Below are positions 25,547 through 33,731 of a stretch of 64,000 nt of DNA, piece by piece (positions within the stretch are counted from its first letter, which is position 1; every line of letters begins with the position of its first letter). The stretch is from Fusibacter ferrireducens (GTDB taxonomy: Bacteria > Bacillota > Clostridia > Peptostreptococcales > Acidaminobacteraceae), in the NCBI RefSeq assembly GCF_015352425.1, contig NZ_JADKNH010000004.1:330013-394012 (forward strand). The letters run 5' to 3'. A model generated the notes under the pieces. The model had not been told where the DNA came from, did not search any database, and saw only the letters and a program-made list of their open reading frames with translations. The translations under genes were made by a program, and so were the position numbers.

Positions 25547-26452
25547 ATGATCAAATCGAATGTAAAAGAACTTGTAGGCAATACACCTGTTGTTAAACTT
25601 GAAAGAATACCTTCAGAGCATATGGCAGATGTCTACATCAAACTTGAAGGGTTCAATGTAACTGGAAGTGTAAAAGTGAGGCCAGCATTGGGCATGATAG
25701 AAGGAGCAGAGAGGCGAGGCGATTTAAAACCAGGGATGGTCATCGTTGAACCAACCAGTGGTAATACTGGTATTGCGCTTGCCTATATTGGTAGAATGAA
25801 AGGCTACGATGTGAAAATTGTCATGCCAGATACCATGAGTGTGGAAAGGCGCAATATTATAAAAGCATATGGCGCAGAGCTCATTTTAACAGATGGTACA
25901 AGGGGGATGAGTGGTGCTATTCAAGAGGCAACTTTAATGGCGGAAGACGCCAATGTGTACATGCCTCAACAGTTTAATAATTCAGATAACAGTTCGATTC
26001 ACTATGAAACGACAGGTGCTGAAATCATAGATGATTTTGATGAGCTGGATGCTTTCGTGGCAACAGTGGGCACTGGTGGCACGATTACAGGCGCTGGCAA
26101 ACGGTTAAAAGAGCATTTTGAATCGCTGAAAGTATTCGCTGTGGAACCGGTGGAATCGCCAGTATTATCGGGAGATAAACCTGGTCCACACAAAATTCAG
26201 GGGATCGGTGCTGGATTTGTACCCGATGTTTTAGAAGTTAATGTCTATGATGAGGTTCTAAAAGTCAGCAGTGAAGATGCTTTTAAAATGACCAAGAGAT
26301 TGATGGAAGAAGAGGGACTATTCCTTGGTATATCTTCAGGCGCAGCAGTGGTTGCAGCACTTGAAGTTGCCTCCAGACTAGGGCAAGGTAAAAAGGTATT
26401 GACATTATCACCAGATGGAGGAGAAAAATATATTTCCAGTAATGTATTTTAG
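25547..26452 (+). CDS. cysK: Cysteine synthase (O-acetylserine sulfhydrylase)
   Basis: The roughly 301-residue protein is a fold-type II PLP enzyme. VGNTPVVKL opens it. The PLP lysine is Lys43 in TGSVKVRPALG, the substrate loop is EPTSGNTGIAL, the phosphate-binding loop is VGTGGTITGAG, and Ser in SSGAAV contacts the PLP ring nitrogen. It makes cysteine from O-acetylserine and sulfide. The residue after the PLP lysine is Val rather than the usual Asp (SVKDR), and Pro follows Arg, which is a less common variant. Starts at 25526 or 25538 are possible; 25547 has AAAGGA 11 nt upstream. It is under a T-box and is followed by cysE. Confidence 0.92.
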   Translation: MIKSNVKELVGNTPVVKLERIPSEHMADVYIKLEGFNVTGSVKVRPALGMIEGAERRGDLKPGMVIVEPTSGNTGIALAYIGRMKGYDVKIVMPDTMSVERRNIIKAYGAELILTDGTRGMSGAIQEATLMAEDANVYMPQQFNNSDNSSIHYETTGAEIIDDFDELDAFVATVGTGGTITGAGKRLKEHFESLKVFAVEPVESPVLSGDKPGPHKIQGIGAGFVPDVLEVNVYDEVLKVSSEDAFKMTKRLMEEEGLFLGISSGAAVVAALEVASRLGQGKKVLTLSPDGGEKYISSNVF

Positions 26453-26466
26453 GAAAGAGGTAGATT

Positions 26467-27075
26467 ATGTTTAAAAGAATAAAGAGTCACCTGGATAATA
26501 TATTAAACAGTGACCCTGCTGCAAGAAGCTATTTAGAAGTACTGTTGCTGTACCCATCGGTACATGCAGTGGCAGCTTATAGAGTATCCCATTTTCTATA
26601 TGAACATAAACTCTTTTTTATGGCAAGATTGATTTCTCAAACCTCTAGACTTTTTACAGGTATTGAGATTCATCCAGGAGCAACTATCGGTCATGCGCTC
26701 TTTATCGACCACGGCATGGGCGTGGTTGTGGGAGAAACTACAATCATTGGCGATTATGTGACCATTTATCAGGGTGCTACTTTAGGCGGTACTGGCAAAG
26801 ACACTGGCAAGAGACACCCTACTATTGGGGACAGAGTTGTGATTGGTGCAGGTGCGAAAATCCTAGGCCCTATTCACATAGCGGCAGGCAGTAAAGTCGG
26901 CGCAGGTTCAGTCGTCTTAAAAGATACCAAAACAGAATCCACCGCCGTGGGTATCCCAGCCAGAGTCATCGGTGGTGTTGATCGTGCCATCATTCCGATT
27001 GAAACCGTAAGAATAAAAAGAGAACAATATGATCAAACCAAAAAATATGAAATTTATAACGATATGAGCATATAA
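26467..27075 (+). CDS. cysE: Serine O-acetyltransferase
   Basis: The 202-residue protein has an N-terminal helical region and a C-terminal left-handed beta helix of hexapeptide repeats ([39 protein letters not shown]). The catalytic His/Asp pair lies in [12 protein letters not shown], and [15 protein letters not shown] is the conserved loop. It makes O-acetylserine for CysK, 14 nt upstream. Both are under the same T-box. Confidence 0.95.
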   Translation: MFKRIKSHLDNILNSDPAARSYLEVLLLYPSVHAVAAYRVSHFLYEHKLFFMARLISQTSRLFTGIEIHPGATIGHALFIDHGMGVVVGETTIIGDYVTIYQGATLGGTGKDTGKRHPTIGDRVVIGAGAKILGPIHIAAGSKVGAGSVVLKDTKTESTAVGIPARVIGGVDRAIIPIETVRIKREQYDQTKKYEIYNDMSI

Positions 27076-27213
27076 CCCGCGGGAAGATGCATCTGCTTCT
27101 TCCTAAATCAGTGGCATAATTGCCACTGATTGCAAGGCAACAGGCTTGCCGCGGGTTACGAGGGTAGCGGAGCGGACCGAGTATCCAAATTAGAAGAAGC
27201 TAGGCATCTTCCC
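27074..27213. repeat. Palindromic element with crossing inverted repeats
   Basis: AACCCGCGG (27074-27082) pairs with CCGCGGGTT (27149-27157), enclosing a perfect 10-bp hairpin (27107-27130) and GGCAA/TTGCC (27136-27150). A second long inverted repeat, 27081-27102 with 27193-27213 (GGGAAGATGC / GCATCTTCCC), crosses the first. The first arm overlaps the cysE stop. It could be a small mobile palindromic element or an RNA with two alternative folds. Confidence 0.7.
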
Positions 27214-27220
27214 AAATCAA

Positions 27221-27266
27221 AGAAAGCATAGGAGTTCGAAAGGGACTTGTATGCTTTCATTTTGTT
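27221..27266 (+). terminator. Terminator after cysE
   Basis: GAAAGCATA pairs with TATGCTTTC around a hairpin ending in TTCGAAAG, and is followed by ATTTTG. The T tract is short. Confidence 0.55.
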
Positions 27267-27299
27267 ATCTGTGATAAATAGGAGAAATTTTTTTAAAAG

Positions 27300-27313
27300 G
27301 TAACACATGTTAC
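27300..27313. promoter_or_regulatory. Crp/Fnr-family (HcpR-like) operator
   Basis: GTAACACATGTTAC is a perfect palindrome of the form GTAAC-N4-GTTAC, like the HcpR sites described in Clostridia. It is centred 41.5 bp before the start predicted from TATAAT at 27336-27341, the classic position for a class II activator. Confidence 0.55.
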
Positions 27314-27335
27314 ATACCTAAATCGAACTTCCTAA

Positions 27336-27341
27336 TATAAT
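27336..27341 (+). promoter_or_regulatory. -10 box of the ferredoxin-like gene
   Basis: TATAAT with no good -35 fits an activator-dependent promoter served by the site at 27300. Confidence 0.55.
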
Positions 27342-27417
27342 AAGGGTATAAGATATGGAACTGGATCAAATGATCTGAAAATGAGGATGAAAACCTAGAG
27401 GTTATTAGGAGGCGCAA

Positions 27418-28218
27418 ATGAAAAGAAATGTGATTGAGATAAATGAAGAGAAGTGTATTGGTTGTGGATTATGTGCAGGTGCTTGTATGCAAGGTGCCAT
27501 CGAAATTATAGATGGCAAAGCGAAACTTGTAAGTGAATCCTACTGTGATGGTCTCGGTATGTGCTTGCCGAAGTGTCCAGTGGACGCAATTCATGTTGTG
27601 GAAAAAGAGACCGACCAATTTGATGCTTCTAGAAAGAATATTAAAGCCAAATCAAATAGCGAGATGAAAACGGAAACTCAATCTGAATCAGTTGCACCGC
27701 TTGCCTGTGGATGCCCAGGAACTGCATCCAAATCGATTCAAAGGACAGCTCAGATAGAACCACTTGGTGTGGTGACATCGCACGTACAGTCAAATTCTCA
27801 AAATAGTATTCAACCTGAGAGTAATACACACGCGGCATCGAATGTCGTCATCGGTTCAGAACTCATGCAGTGGCCAGTGCAACTTAGACTTGTGAGTCCA
27901 AATGCACCTTATTTCAAGAATGCAGATTTATTGATCGCAGCAGACTGTACGGCGTTTGCCTATGGCGATTTCCATAGAGAGTTTATCAAGGGCAAAATAA
28001 CCGTAATTGGTTGTCCAAAATTAGATGACAATCAATACAATACCGATAAGATTGCACAAATCCTTGCTGAAAATGATATTAAGAGCATCACTGTCGTTCG
28101 AATGGAAGTACCTTGCTGTGGTGGCATGATTCAAGCGGTCAAACAGGCGATGCTCAAAGCACAATGCATCGTGCCATATAAAGAAGTGACCATTTCATCA
28201 GACGGTAGAGTATTATAA
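27418..28218 (+). CDS. Ferredoxin-type 4Fe-4S protein (FrdX-like)
   Basis: The 266-residue protein has two [4Fe-4S] motifs at its N-terminus: CIGCGLCAGACMQGAI and CDGLGMCLPKCPVDAI, the first of normal CxxCxxC spacing. A polar linker with a CGCPG motif (about residues 97-101) follows. The C-terminal domain has further cysteines (AADCTAFAYGDF, VIGCPKLDD, EVPCCGGM) that could bind another cofactor. It probably moves electrons in the cytoplasm. Genes like this are HcpR-regulated beside the hybrid cluster protein gene in other anaerobes; an HcpR-like site is present here, but no hcp gene. Confidence 0.82.
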   Translation: MKRNVIEINEEKCIGCGLCAGACMQGAIEIIDGKAKLVSESYCDGLGMCLPKCPVDAIHVVEKETDQFDASRKNIKAKSNSEMKTETQSESVAPLACGCPGTASKSIQRTAQIEPLGVVTSHVQSNSQNSIQPESNTHAASNVVIGSELMQWPVQLRLVSPNAPYFKNADLLIAADCTAFAYGDFHREFIKGKITVIGCPKLDDNQYNTDKIAQILAENDIKSITVVRMEVPCCGGMIQAVKQAMLKAQCIVPYKEVTISSDGRVL

Positions 28219-28278
28219 GCGGATAGAGTTTTGTAATGGGTAGGGCCTAAAGGCATCCTTACATGAATAGATTTAAAA

Positions 28279-28317
28279 AACGTGGCATTTGAAGTTTTAT
28301 TCAAATGCCACGTTTTT
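28279..28317. terminator. Terminator after the ferredoxin-like gene
   Basis: AACGTGGCATTTGA (28279-28292) pairs perfectly with TCAAATGCCACGTT (28301-28314). T residues follow on the plus strand, and the A tract on the left would let it also act on the minus strand after ung. Confidence 0.9.
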
Positions 28318-28372
28318 TTATAAATCATTAGTTGTGATAAATAGCTTGAACATAAATGGCGCTCAGCGAGTA

Positions 28373-28390
28373 ACATGAGTATACTCATGT
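28373..28390. repeat. Perfect 18-bp palindrome
   Basis: ACATGAGTATACTCATGT is its own reverse complement. It lies between a terminator and the 3' end of ung, so it is not placed as an ordinary operator. No function is assigned. Confidence 0.6.
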
Positions 28391-28473
28391 GAATACTAGA
28401 CGATAGATTGGAAGTAATTAGGACACGCATTGGCGCTAAAAAAGCTAAACCAAAACGAGATTTTAGCATTAGG

Positions 28474-29145
28474 TTATTCAATCTGCCAATTGATCGGCGT
28501 GAGTCCTCGACTTTCCAGAAAAGCATTTGCCTTTGAAAAATGGCCACAACCGAGAAAGCCCCTATGTGCGGATAACGGACTGGGATGTGTTGACTTCAAT
28601 ATGAGATGTTGTGGCTTGGTAATGAGTTTAATTTTAGTCTGTGCAGGATTTCCCCAGAGCATAAAGATAATTGGCTCTTCGCGATTATTCAGCAAGGCAA
28701 TCACAGAATCTGTAAAGGTCTCCCAACCCTTTTGGCGATGTGAATTGGCTTCGCCGGCACGAACCGTTAGAACCGTGTTGAGCAGTAATACCCCTTGTTC
28801 AGCCCATGCGGTTAAATTGCCATGTGTTGGGATTTTACAGCCCAGATCGCGTGCAAGCTCTTTGTAAATATTGACGAGTGAAGGCGGTGTCTTAACACCC
28901 TTTAAAACTGAAAAACAAAGTCCGTGTGCTTGCCCAGCACCATGATAGGGATCTTGTCCGAGGATGACCACTTTAACCTCTTTATAAGCCGTTAAACGAA
29001 AGGCATTATAGAGATCCTCTTTTAATGGATAAATCTTTTGTGTGCGATACTCATGAATTAAAAATTGTCTTAAATGTTGATAGTAGTCTTTTTCAAATTC
29101 GGGTGATAGCAGCTCTTGCCAGTCATTTTCAAATATTTTTTTCAT
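28474..29145 (-). CDS. ung: Uracil-DNA glycosylase, family 1
   Basis: The 223-residue protein has the family 1 signatures: catalytic water-activating Asp in [21 protein letters not shown] and the DNA-intercalation loop [13 protein letters not shown]. It removes uracil from DNA at the first step of base excision repair. It is a single gene with its own extended -10 promoter and an AGAGG ribosome site. Confidence 0.96.
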   Translation of the reverse strand: MKKIFENDWQELLSPEFEKDYYQHLRQFLIHEYRTQKIYPLKEDLYNAFRLTAYKEVKVVILGQDPYHGAGQAHGLCFSVLKGVKTPPSLVNIYKELARDLGCKIPTHGNLTAWAEQGVLLLNTVLTVRAGEANSHRQKGWETFTDSVIALLNNREEPIIFMLWGNPAQTKIKLITKPQHLILKSTHPSPLSAHRGFLGCGHFSKANAFLESRGLTPINWQIE

Positions 29146-29200
29146 CTTAAAACCTCTTTATTGTAATCGTTAGTGTATATTTTGGATAAAGTGTACTCTC

Positions 29201-29229
29201 ATTATACCATATCATTAAGCCTTTGAAAA
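29201..29229 (-). promoter_or_regulatory. Promoter of ung
   Basis: On the minus strand TGGTATAAT (extended -10; TATAAT at 29201-29206) lies 17 bp after a weak TTTTCA -35 at 29224-29229. Confidence 0.6.
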
Positions 29230-29247
29230 AAGACCTTCAAAGGCTCA
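29217..29247 (-). terminator. Hairpin after thiE, possible terminator
   Basis: AGCCTTTGA pairs with TCAAAGGCT around a T-rich loop 22 nt after thiE. There is no T tract after the stem, so termination here is uncertain. It overlaps the ung -35 region. Confidence 0.4.
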
Positions 29248-29268
29248 ACTAGACTACAAGAGATGTAA

Positions 29269-29871
29269 TTATAATGCTTTAAAATTTTTCACAACCGTCA
29301 CGGGATCAGCATTTGAAAGAATCGCATCAGATACGGCGAAACCATCCACGTGTTCATATATGTCTTCAGTAATATTGGAAGGGGTTAAACCGCCAATGCC
29401 AAAAATAGGAATTTTAACGGACGCTCGGATTTGTTTTAATGTCTCATGAGAAATTAATTTGGCATTGCATTTTGTGGAGGACTGATAAAAAGCCCCTACA
29501 CCGAGATAATCCGCTCCGGCATTTTCACATAACTGAGCACGTTCGGGTGTTTTAGCAGTGGCTCCTATGATTAAATTAGGGCGTGCAATGCGCCTAACAT
29601 ATTTAACGGGTAAATCATCTTCTCCAAGATGAATGCCTTGACAGTCTGTGATCGTGACCACATCCAGACGATCGTTGATGATTAGAGGGACTTCGAACAA
29701 GTTACAGAGTATAGAAAGCTGATGGATTTCATCCAGTGCTTGTTCCCAGCTGAGTGATTTTTGACGATATTGAAGGTATTCTATGCCAAGTGGCAATACT
29801 TTTTTCAAAATTTTCAGTTGTTGATCAAAGGGGTTTGAATTGGTGATTAAGTAGATTTTTTTTGTATTCAT
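29269..29871 (-). CDS. thiE: Thiamine-phosphate synthase
   Basis: The 200-residue TIM-barrel protein has YRQK (substrate-binding), INDRLDV, GIHLGEDDLP, GATAKT, DYLGVGAFYQSSTK and IFGIGGL, all in ThiE order. It joins HMP pyrophosphate and thiazole phosphate to thiamine phosphate. It is the last gene of the thi operon and its start overlaps the thiM stop by 4 nt. Confidence 0.95.
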   Translation of the reverse strand: MNTKKIYLITNSNPFDQQLKILKKVLPLGIEYLQYRQKSLSWEQALDEIHQLSILCNLFEVPLIINDRLDVVTITDCQGIHLGEDDLPVKYVRRIARPNLIIGATAKTPERAQLCENAGADYLGVGAFYQSSTKCNAKLISHETLKQIRASVKIPIFGIGGLTPSNITEDIYEHVDGFAVSDAILSNADPVTVVKNFKAL

Positions 29872-30656
29872 ATTGAGACCTCTATTTCAGATATTTCAGA
29901 TATTAGATCTATTTTAAATTGTCCCAACCTGTGTTGAGAGGAGATTTCTGCTCTGATGGATGCCGACTTATAGGCTTTGCACATATCTTCAATTTGCGAT
30001 AATGTCATCAAGGAAACATTAGTATCAGCATTTGACGACTGTGATTCATAGAAGGGATTCGTATGGGAAGCATTGGCAATACAGACCCCTAATAATCCTG
30101 AAAGGACGCAACCTGTGCCCGATACTTTGGGCAAAAGAGGAGACCCCCCAGAGACAGAGCGGACGTGTCCTCTTTGACAAACGTAATCTATTTTGCCAGT
30201 GGCCACAATAATGGCCTTTGGATATTGATTTGAAATCAGCTGTATGGTTTTAAGTGCAATGGGGTTTGAGGCGTCAAAGGACTCAAACTGTGCATTTGAA
30301 TCCAAGACAGTAATCTCATCATAATTGCCCTTTATAACTTGAAAATCATATTGACTTAAAAGTTCTAATGCAAACGTCTTTCGATAAGCGCTGAAATGGA
30401 TGCCAACAAGGTCGATCACCAATGGCACACCGTGCACTTGTGCTTCAGAACAAGCCGCGTGAATTACTTTTTGTTTTTCTAAATTGACCATGCCAAGATT
30501 GATCACAGCAGCATCTATTTTAGAATAAATCGCGGCGTATTCTTCTGGTGTTTCAGACATGATTGGCGAAGCGCCCACAGCAGCGACAGTATCTGCAACA
30601 AACTGTTTGGTAACGTCATTTGTGATTAAGTGAATATTTTTTTTTAAGGTGATCAT
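29868..30656 (-). CDS. thiM: Hydroxyethylthiazole kinase
   Basis: The 262-residue ribokinase-like protein has HLITNDVTKQ, ASPIMSE, GNYDEI and the catalytic GTGCVLSG near the C-terminus. It phosphorylates salvaged thiazole. ATG 30656 lies 6 nt after GGAGGT; the frame is open into thiD but without a ribosome site. The thiazole synthesis genes (thiG, thiH, thiS) are not here, so thiazole may be salvaged. Confidence 0.94.
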   Translation of the reverse strand: MITLKKNIHLITNDVTKQFVADTVAAVGASPIMSETPEEYAAIYSKIDAAVINLGMVNLEKQKVIHAACSEAQVHGVPLVIDLVGIHFSAYRKTFALELLSQYDFQVIKGNYDEITVLDSNAQFESFDASNPIALKTIQLISNQYPKAIIVATGKIDYVCQRGHVRSVSGGSPLLPKVSGTGCVLSGLLGVCIANASHTNPFYESQSSNADTNVSLMTLSQIEDMCKAYKSASIRAEISSQHRLGQFKIDLISEISEIEVSI

Positions 30657-30660
30657 AGGT

Positions 30661-31473
30661 CTACCTCCATTTGTTAATGGCACCATAGTTGTCACCAAGG
30701 TGCACAGGATTTGTGAGTCCTGAAAGCAAATAGGCCTTGGCCTTTCGAATAGCCTCTTCTAAGGATTCACCTCTTAAAATATAAGCGCAAATAGCGGTGG
30801 AGAGTGTACACCCAGTGCCGTGAGAGAAAGGGGCTTCAATACGAGAACCTGAAAACTTTAAAGGGCGATCATTCTGAGATTTTATTAAAAAATCTGTGGC
30901 CTCATCTGTAAAATGGCCTCCTTTCAACAAAATGGCACAATTGTAATTTTCAAAAGAGGGCAGGGTTTGCTTGCTTAAATAATCTTGCGACCTCCTGTTC
31001 TTTTGATCTTCAGAGGGCACTATGTCAAAAAGGGCTTCATACTCATCGAGATTTGGTGTTATAAGTGAGAGTAGCGGCATAAGATTTTGCCGAATGGCTT
31101 TGCCAAGGGCCTGCTCACTTAATGAAGCGGCATTAGAAGCCTTTAATACAGGGTCCAATAGTATGAAGGGATGTGAGTGCTTATATTGAGTTAGGCATTC
31201 TACAATTGTGTTTAAGGAAGTCACAGAACCGATCATGCCAATCTTAATGGCATCAAAACGAAAGCGGGACAAAAGCCCCTCGAGTTGAGAGGCAATGACT
31301 TCACTTGGGAGATCAAACCGATCTATAACGCCGAGATCGTTTTGGCTTGTGACTGAAGTGGTAACAGTCATGGGGTATACACCCAATGAAAAAGCCGTGA
31401 GACAGTCTGATTGAATGCCTGCACCAGAGGTTGGATCTGATCCGGCAATGATTAATAACTTAGGCTTTTCCAT
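30661..31473 (-). CDS. thiD: Hydroxymethylpyrimidine/phosphomethylpyrimidine kinase
   Basis: The 270-residue protein has IIAGSDPTSGAGIQSD at the N-terminus, the conserved KIGMIGS and the catalytic GTGCTLSTAI. It phosphorylates HMP and HMP phosphate. It overlaps thiW by 14 nt. Confidence 0.95.
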   Translation of the reverse strand: MEKPKLLIIAGSDPTSGAGIQSDCLTAFSLGVYPMTVTTSVTSQNDLGVIDRFDLPSEVIASQLEGLLSRFRFDAIKIGMIGSVTSLNTIVECLTQYKHSHPFILLDPVLKASNAASLSEQALGKAIRQNLMPLLSLITPNLDEYEALFDIVPSEDQKNRRSQDYLSKQTLPSFENYNCAILLKGGHFTDEATDFLIKSQNDRPLKFSGSRIEAPFSHGTGCTLSTAICAYILRGESLEEAIRKAKAYLLSGLTNPVHLGDNYGAINKWR

Positions 31474-31960
31474 GTGGCACCTTGAGTAACGACGTATAAG
31501 AAAGTGTCTTTAGCATGGCGTAGGCGATGATGCTTCCAGCAAGCGTGCTGAGCATAAATGGTGCGATGAAAAAGAAAGCGCCCTTGTCGATGCCCAGTAG
31601 GACTTTCGCAATGGGATAAGAGAGTAGAGCGCCCAGAATGCCAGTGCCAATGACTTCGCCTGCAAGGGCATAGATCATTTGATGGGTCTTCTTAAAGAGC
31701 AGACCTGCAAGCAAGGCGCCAATCATGCTGCCGGGGAATGCCAAAAGACTTCCGGTGCCCATGATATTTCGAAGTAAAGAGATGCAAAAGGCACTGCCAA
31801 CAGCCCATGCAGGACCCAGCAATACCGCTGAAACGACATTGATTAAATGCTGTATGGGAAAAGCTTTTGCTGTGCCAACCGGAATGTAGAATAGTGAGCC
31901 AGTGACGACGCCTAATGCAATGAGCACACCTGAATAAGTCAATTTTTGAGTTGTTTTCAT
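31460..31960 (-). CDS. thiW: ThiW family thiazole/thiamine precursor ECF transporter S component
   Basis: The 166-residue protein is hydrophobic, with five to six membrane segments, and follows the pattern of ThiW (GVVTGSLFYIPVGTAKAFPIQHLINVVSAVLLGP, GSLLAFPGSMIGALLAG). ThiW proteins are substrate-binding subunits thought to import the thiazole precursor with the shared ECF energising module, which is not in this window. It sits between thiC and thiD, in agreement with ThiM using imported thiazole. Confidence 0.9.
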   Translation of the reverse strand: MKTTQKLTYSGVLIALGVVTGSLFYIPVGTAKAFPIQHLINVVSAVLLGPAWAVGSAFCISLLRNIMGTGSLLAFPGSMIGALLAGLLFKKTHQMIYALAGEVIGTGILGALLSYPIAKVLLGIDKGAFFFIAPFMLSTLAGSIIAYAMLKTLSYTSLLKVPHGKA

Positions 31961-31973
31961 TGTAAAACCTCCA

Positions 31974-33290
31974 TCAAGCTCTTAAAATATTGAGATCTTC
32001 GCCATTTAAAACTTTATTAAGTGTTCTTACAGCACACATTTTACCGCACATGGTACATGTTTTTTCATCTTCTGGATTGGTGCCTTGACGATAGAGACGT
32101 GCCTTTTCAGGATCAAGAGCATATTCGAACATTTTATCCCAATCCAACTGCTGACGCGCATGACTCATTGCGTTATCCCATGCTTTAGCATTTTTGACGC
32201 GTTTGCCAATATCACCTGCATGTGCGGCGATTTTAGAGGCCATAATGCCTTCGACCATATCTTCAAGTGTTGGCAATCTCAGATGCTCTGCAGGTGTAAC
32301 ATAACAGAGGAAATCAGCACCCTTACTTGCGGCAATTGCACCACCGATAGCACCTGTGATGTGATCATATCCAGGAGCTACGTCCGTTACCAAAGGCCCG
32401 AGCACATAGAATGGCGCACCATGACATAGTTTTTTTTCAAGGATGACATTGGCTTCAATTTCATCAATGGCCATGTGCCCTGGACCCTCAATCATCACTT
32501 GAACATTTTTAGTCCAAGCTCTTTTCGTGAGTTCGCCTAGGATGAGTAATTCTTGAATTTGACTGGCATCAGTGGCATCTGCAAGTCCACCTGGTCTCAT
32601 GGCATCCCCAAGGCTCAGAGTCATATCGTATTTTGCACAGATATCCAGTAGATCATCAAAGTACTCAAAGAAAGGATTTTCTCTATTGTTGAGTCTCATC
32701 CATGCGAACATGAGTGAACCGCCTCTTGAGACGATGTTCATAAGGCGTGGATTATTAATAAAAGTCTTCGCAGTGTATTGATTGATACCGGCATGAATTG
32801 TAACAAAATCCACACCATCTTTGCCATGCTGTTCAACAACTTCTAAAAATTCATGTGCTTGAATGTCCTTAAGCTCTTTGTCATAAAATCCGAGCGCATC
32901 ATAGACAGGAACCGTGCCAATCATTGCAGATGAAAATCCGATGAGTTCCGTTCTAAATTCGCGAGTTTTACCGTAGTTGCTGAGATCCATAATGCCTTCT
33001 ACCCCGAGGTCAATGGCTTTTTTTGCCTTTGCAATTTCCACTGCATAATCATTTGAATCCTTAGAAATGCCCAGATTGACGTTTATTTTTGTCTTTAAGC
33101 CTTCACCAACGCCGACAGGTTTCAGAGCTTTGTGGTTGATATTAGATGGAATGACAATTCTGCCTTTGGCAACAAGTGCCATTAGGTCTTCTACTTTGAT
33201 ATTTTCATCATTTGCAACTGCCAACATTTCAGGTGTGGATATGCCTTGTTTTGCAGCGTCCATTTGCGTCGTGTACTTTCTGTTAATCAT
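31974..33290 (-). CDS. thiC: Phosphomethylpyrimidine synthase
   Basis: The 438-residue protein is the radical SAM enzyme that rearranges aminoimidazole ribotide to HMP phosphate. The C-terminal cluster motif CTMCGKMCA (CxxCxxxxC) and the segments MEGPGHM-like ([11 protein letters not shown]) and [11 protein letters not shown] are diagnostic. It lacks the N-terminal extension of the E. coli enzyme, which is normal for anaerobes. ATG 33290 follows GAGGAGG. It is first in the operon under a TPP riboswitch. Confidence 0.97.
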   Translation of the reverse strand: MINRKYTTQMDAAKQGISTPEMLAVANDENIKVEDLMALVAKGRIVIPSNINHKALKPVGVGEGLKTKINVNLGISKDSNDYAVEIAKAKKAIDLGVEGIMDLSNYGKTREFRTELIGFSSAMIGTVPVYDALGFYDKELKDIQAHEFLEVVEQHGKDGVDFVTIHAGINQYTAKTFINNPRLMNIVSRGGSLMFAWMRLNNRENPFFEYFDDLLDICAKYDMTLSLGDAMRPGGLADATDASQIQELLILGELTKRAWTKNVQVMIEGPGHMAIDEIEANVILEKKLCHGAPFYVLGPLVTDVAPGYDHITGAIGGAIAASKGADFLCYVTPAEHLRLPTLEDMVEGIMASKIAAHAGDIGKRVKNAKAWDNAMSHARQQLDWDKMFEYALDPEKARLYRQGTNPEDEKTCTMCGKMCAVRTLNKVLNGEDLNILRA

Positions 33291-33352
33291 AGTAATAGTG
33301 CCTCCTCTTAAAATAATCATTTAGAATTTGATTTGAAGTAAAATTTGAATCA

Positions 33353-33382
33353 TTAAAAAAAGCATTGACCGTAGTCAATGCT
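33353..33382 (-). terminator. Riboswitch expression-platform terminator
   Basis: AGCATTGAC (33361-33369) pairs with GTCAATGCT (33374-33382). Read on the minus strand a T tract follows, between the TPP aptamer and thiC. Confidence 0.88.
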
Positions 33383-33410
33383 TGTGGTTTCTCTTTAAAC
33401 AAGAGATCTG

Positions 33411-33505
33411 CGAGCTTTCCTACGCCAGTATTATCTGGATCAGGTACAAGGATAAAAGAATGGGTTCTTTTTCTCAGCTGCCCGGTTAGCAGCACTCCTA
33501 GCTAA
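33411..33505 (-). promoter_or_regulatory. TPP riboswitch aptamer
   Basis: On the minus strand the thi-box elements read in order: a GGAGTGC stem start, CTGAGA, ACCC, ACCTGATC and TAATACTGGCGTAGGAA. TPP binding would favour the terminator at 33353-33382 and shut off thiC-thiW-thiD-thiM-thiE. Confidence 0.92.
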
Positions 33506-33542
33506 ACTATTCAATTGATATCAACATTAAAACATATTCTGC

Positions 33543-33570
33543 AGTATAAATCAATCCCAAAGCATGTTAA
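33543..33570 (-). promoter_or_regulatory. Promoter of the thi operon
   Basis: On the minus strand TTAACA (33565-33570) and TATACT (33543-33548) are 16 bp apart and lie upstream of the riboswitch. Confidence 0.6.
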
Positions 33571-33594
33571 AATTAATTAAAGATACATAGATGC

Positions 33595-33711
33595 TTAGAG
33601 TGTCAAAAGTCAAAAGCTGAGTAACCCTCTAGCATATGATGTCGTTTACGGGAAGTACGCGATACAGCATATGCTAGAGGGTTCGTTCGAAACTGGATTT
33701 TGACACTCTAA
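33595..33711. repeat. 117-bp nested inverted repeat
   Basis: Outer arms TTAGAGTGTCAAAA (33595-33608) and TTTTGACACTCTAA (33698-33711) are perfect over 14 bp. Inner arms AACCCTCTAGCATATG (33623-33638) and CATATGCTAGAGGGTT (33668-33683) are perfect over 16 bp. The loop has a weaker CGTTTAC/GTACGCG pairing. It ends 20 nt before the GNAT start. Confidence 0.85.
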
Positions 33712-33731
33712 CTATGGATGAGGTGAAATAT

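Noticed and set aside
28430-28867. 145-codon plus-strand frame opposite ung
   Set aside because: The minus-strand frame has clear uracil-DNA glycosylase motifs; this is its shadow.
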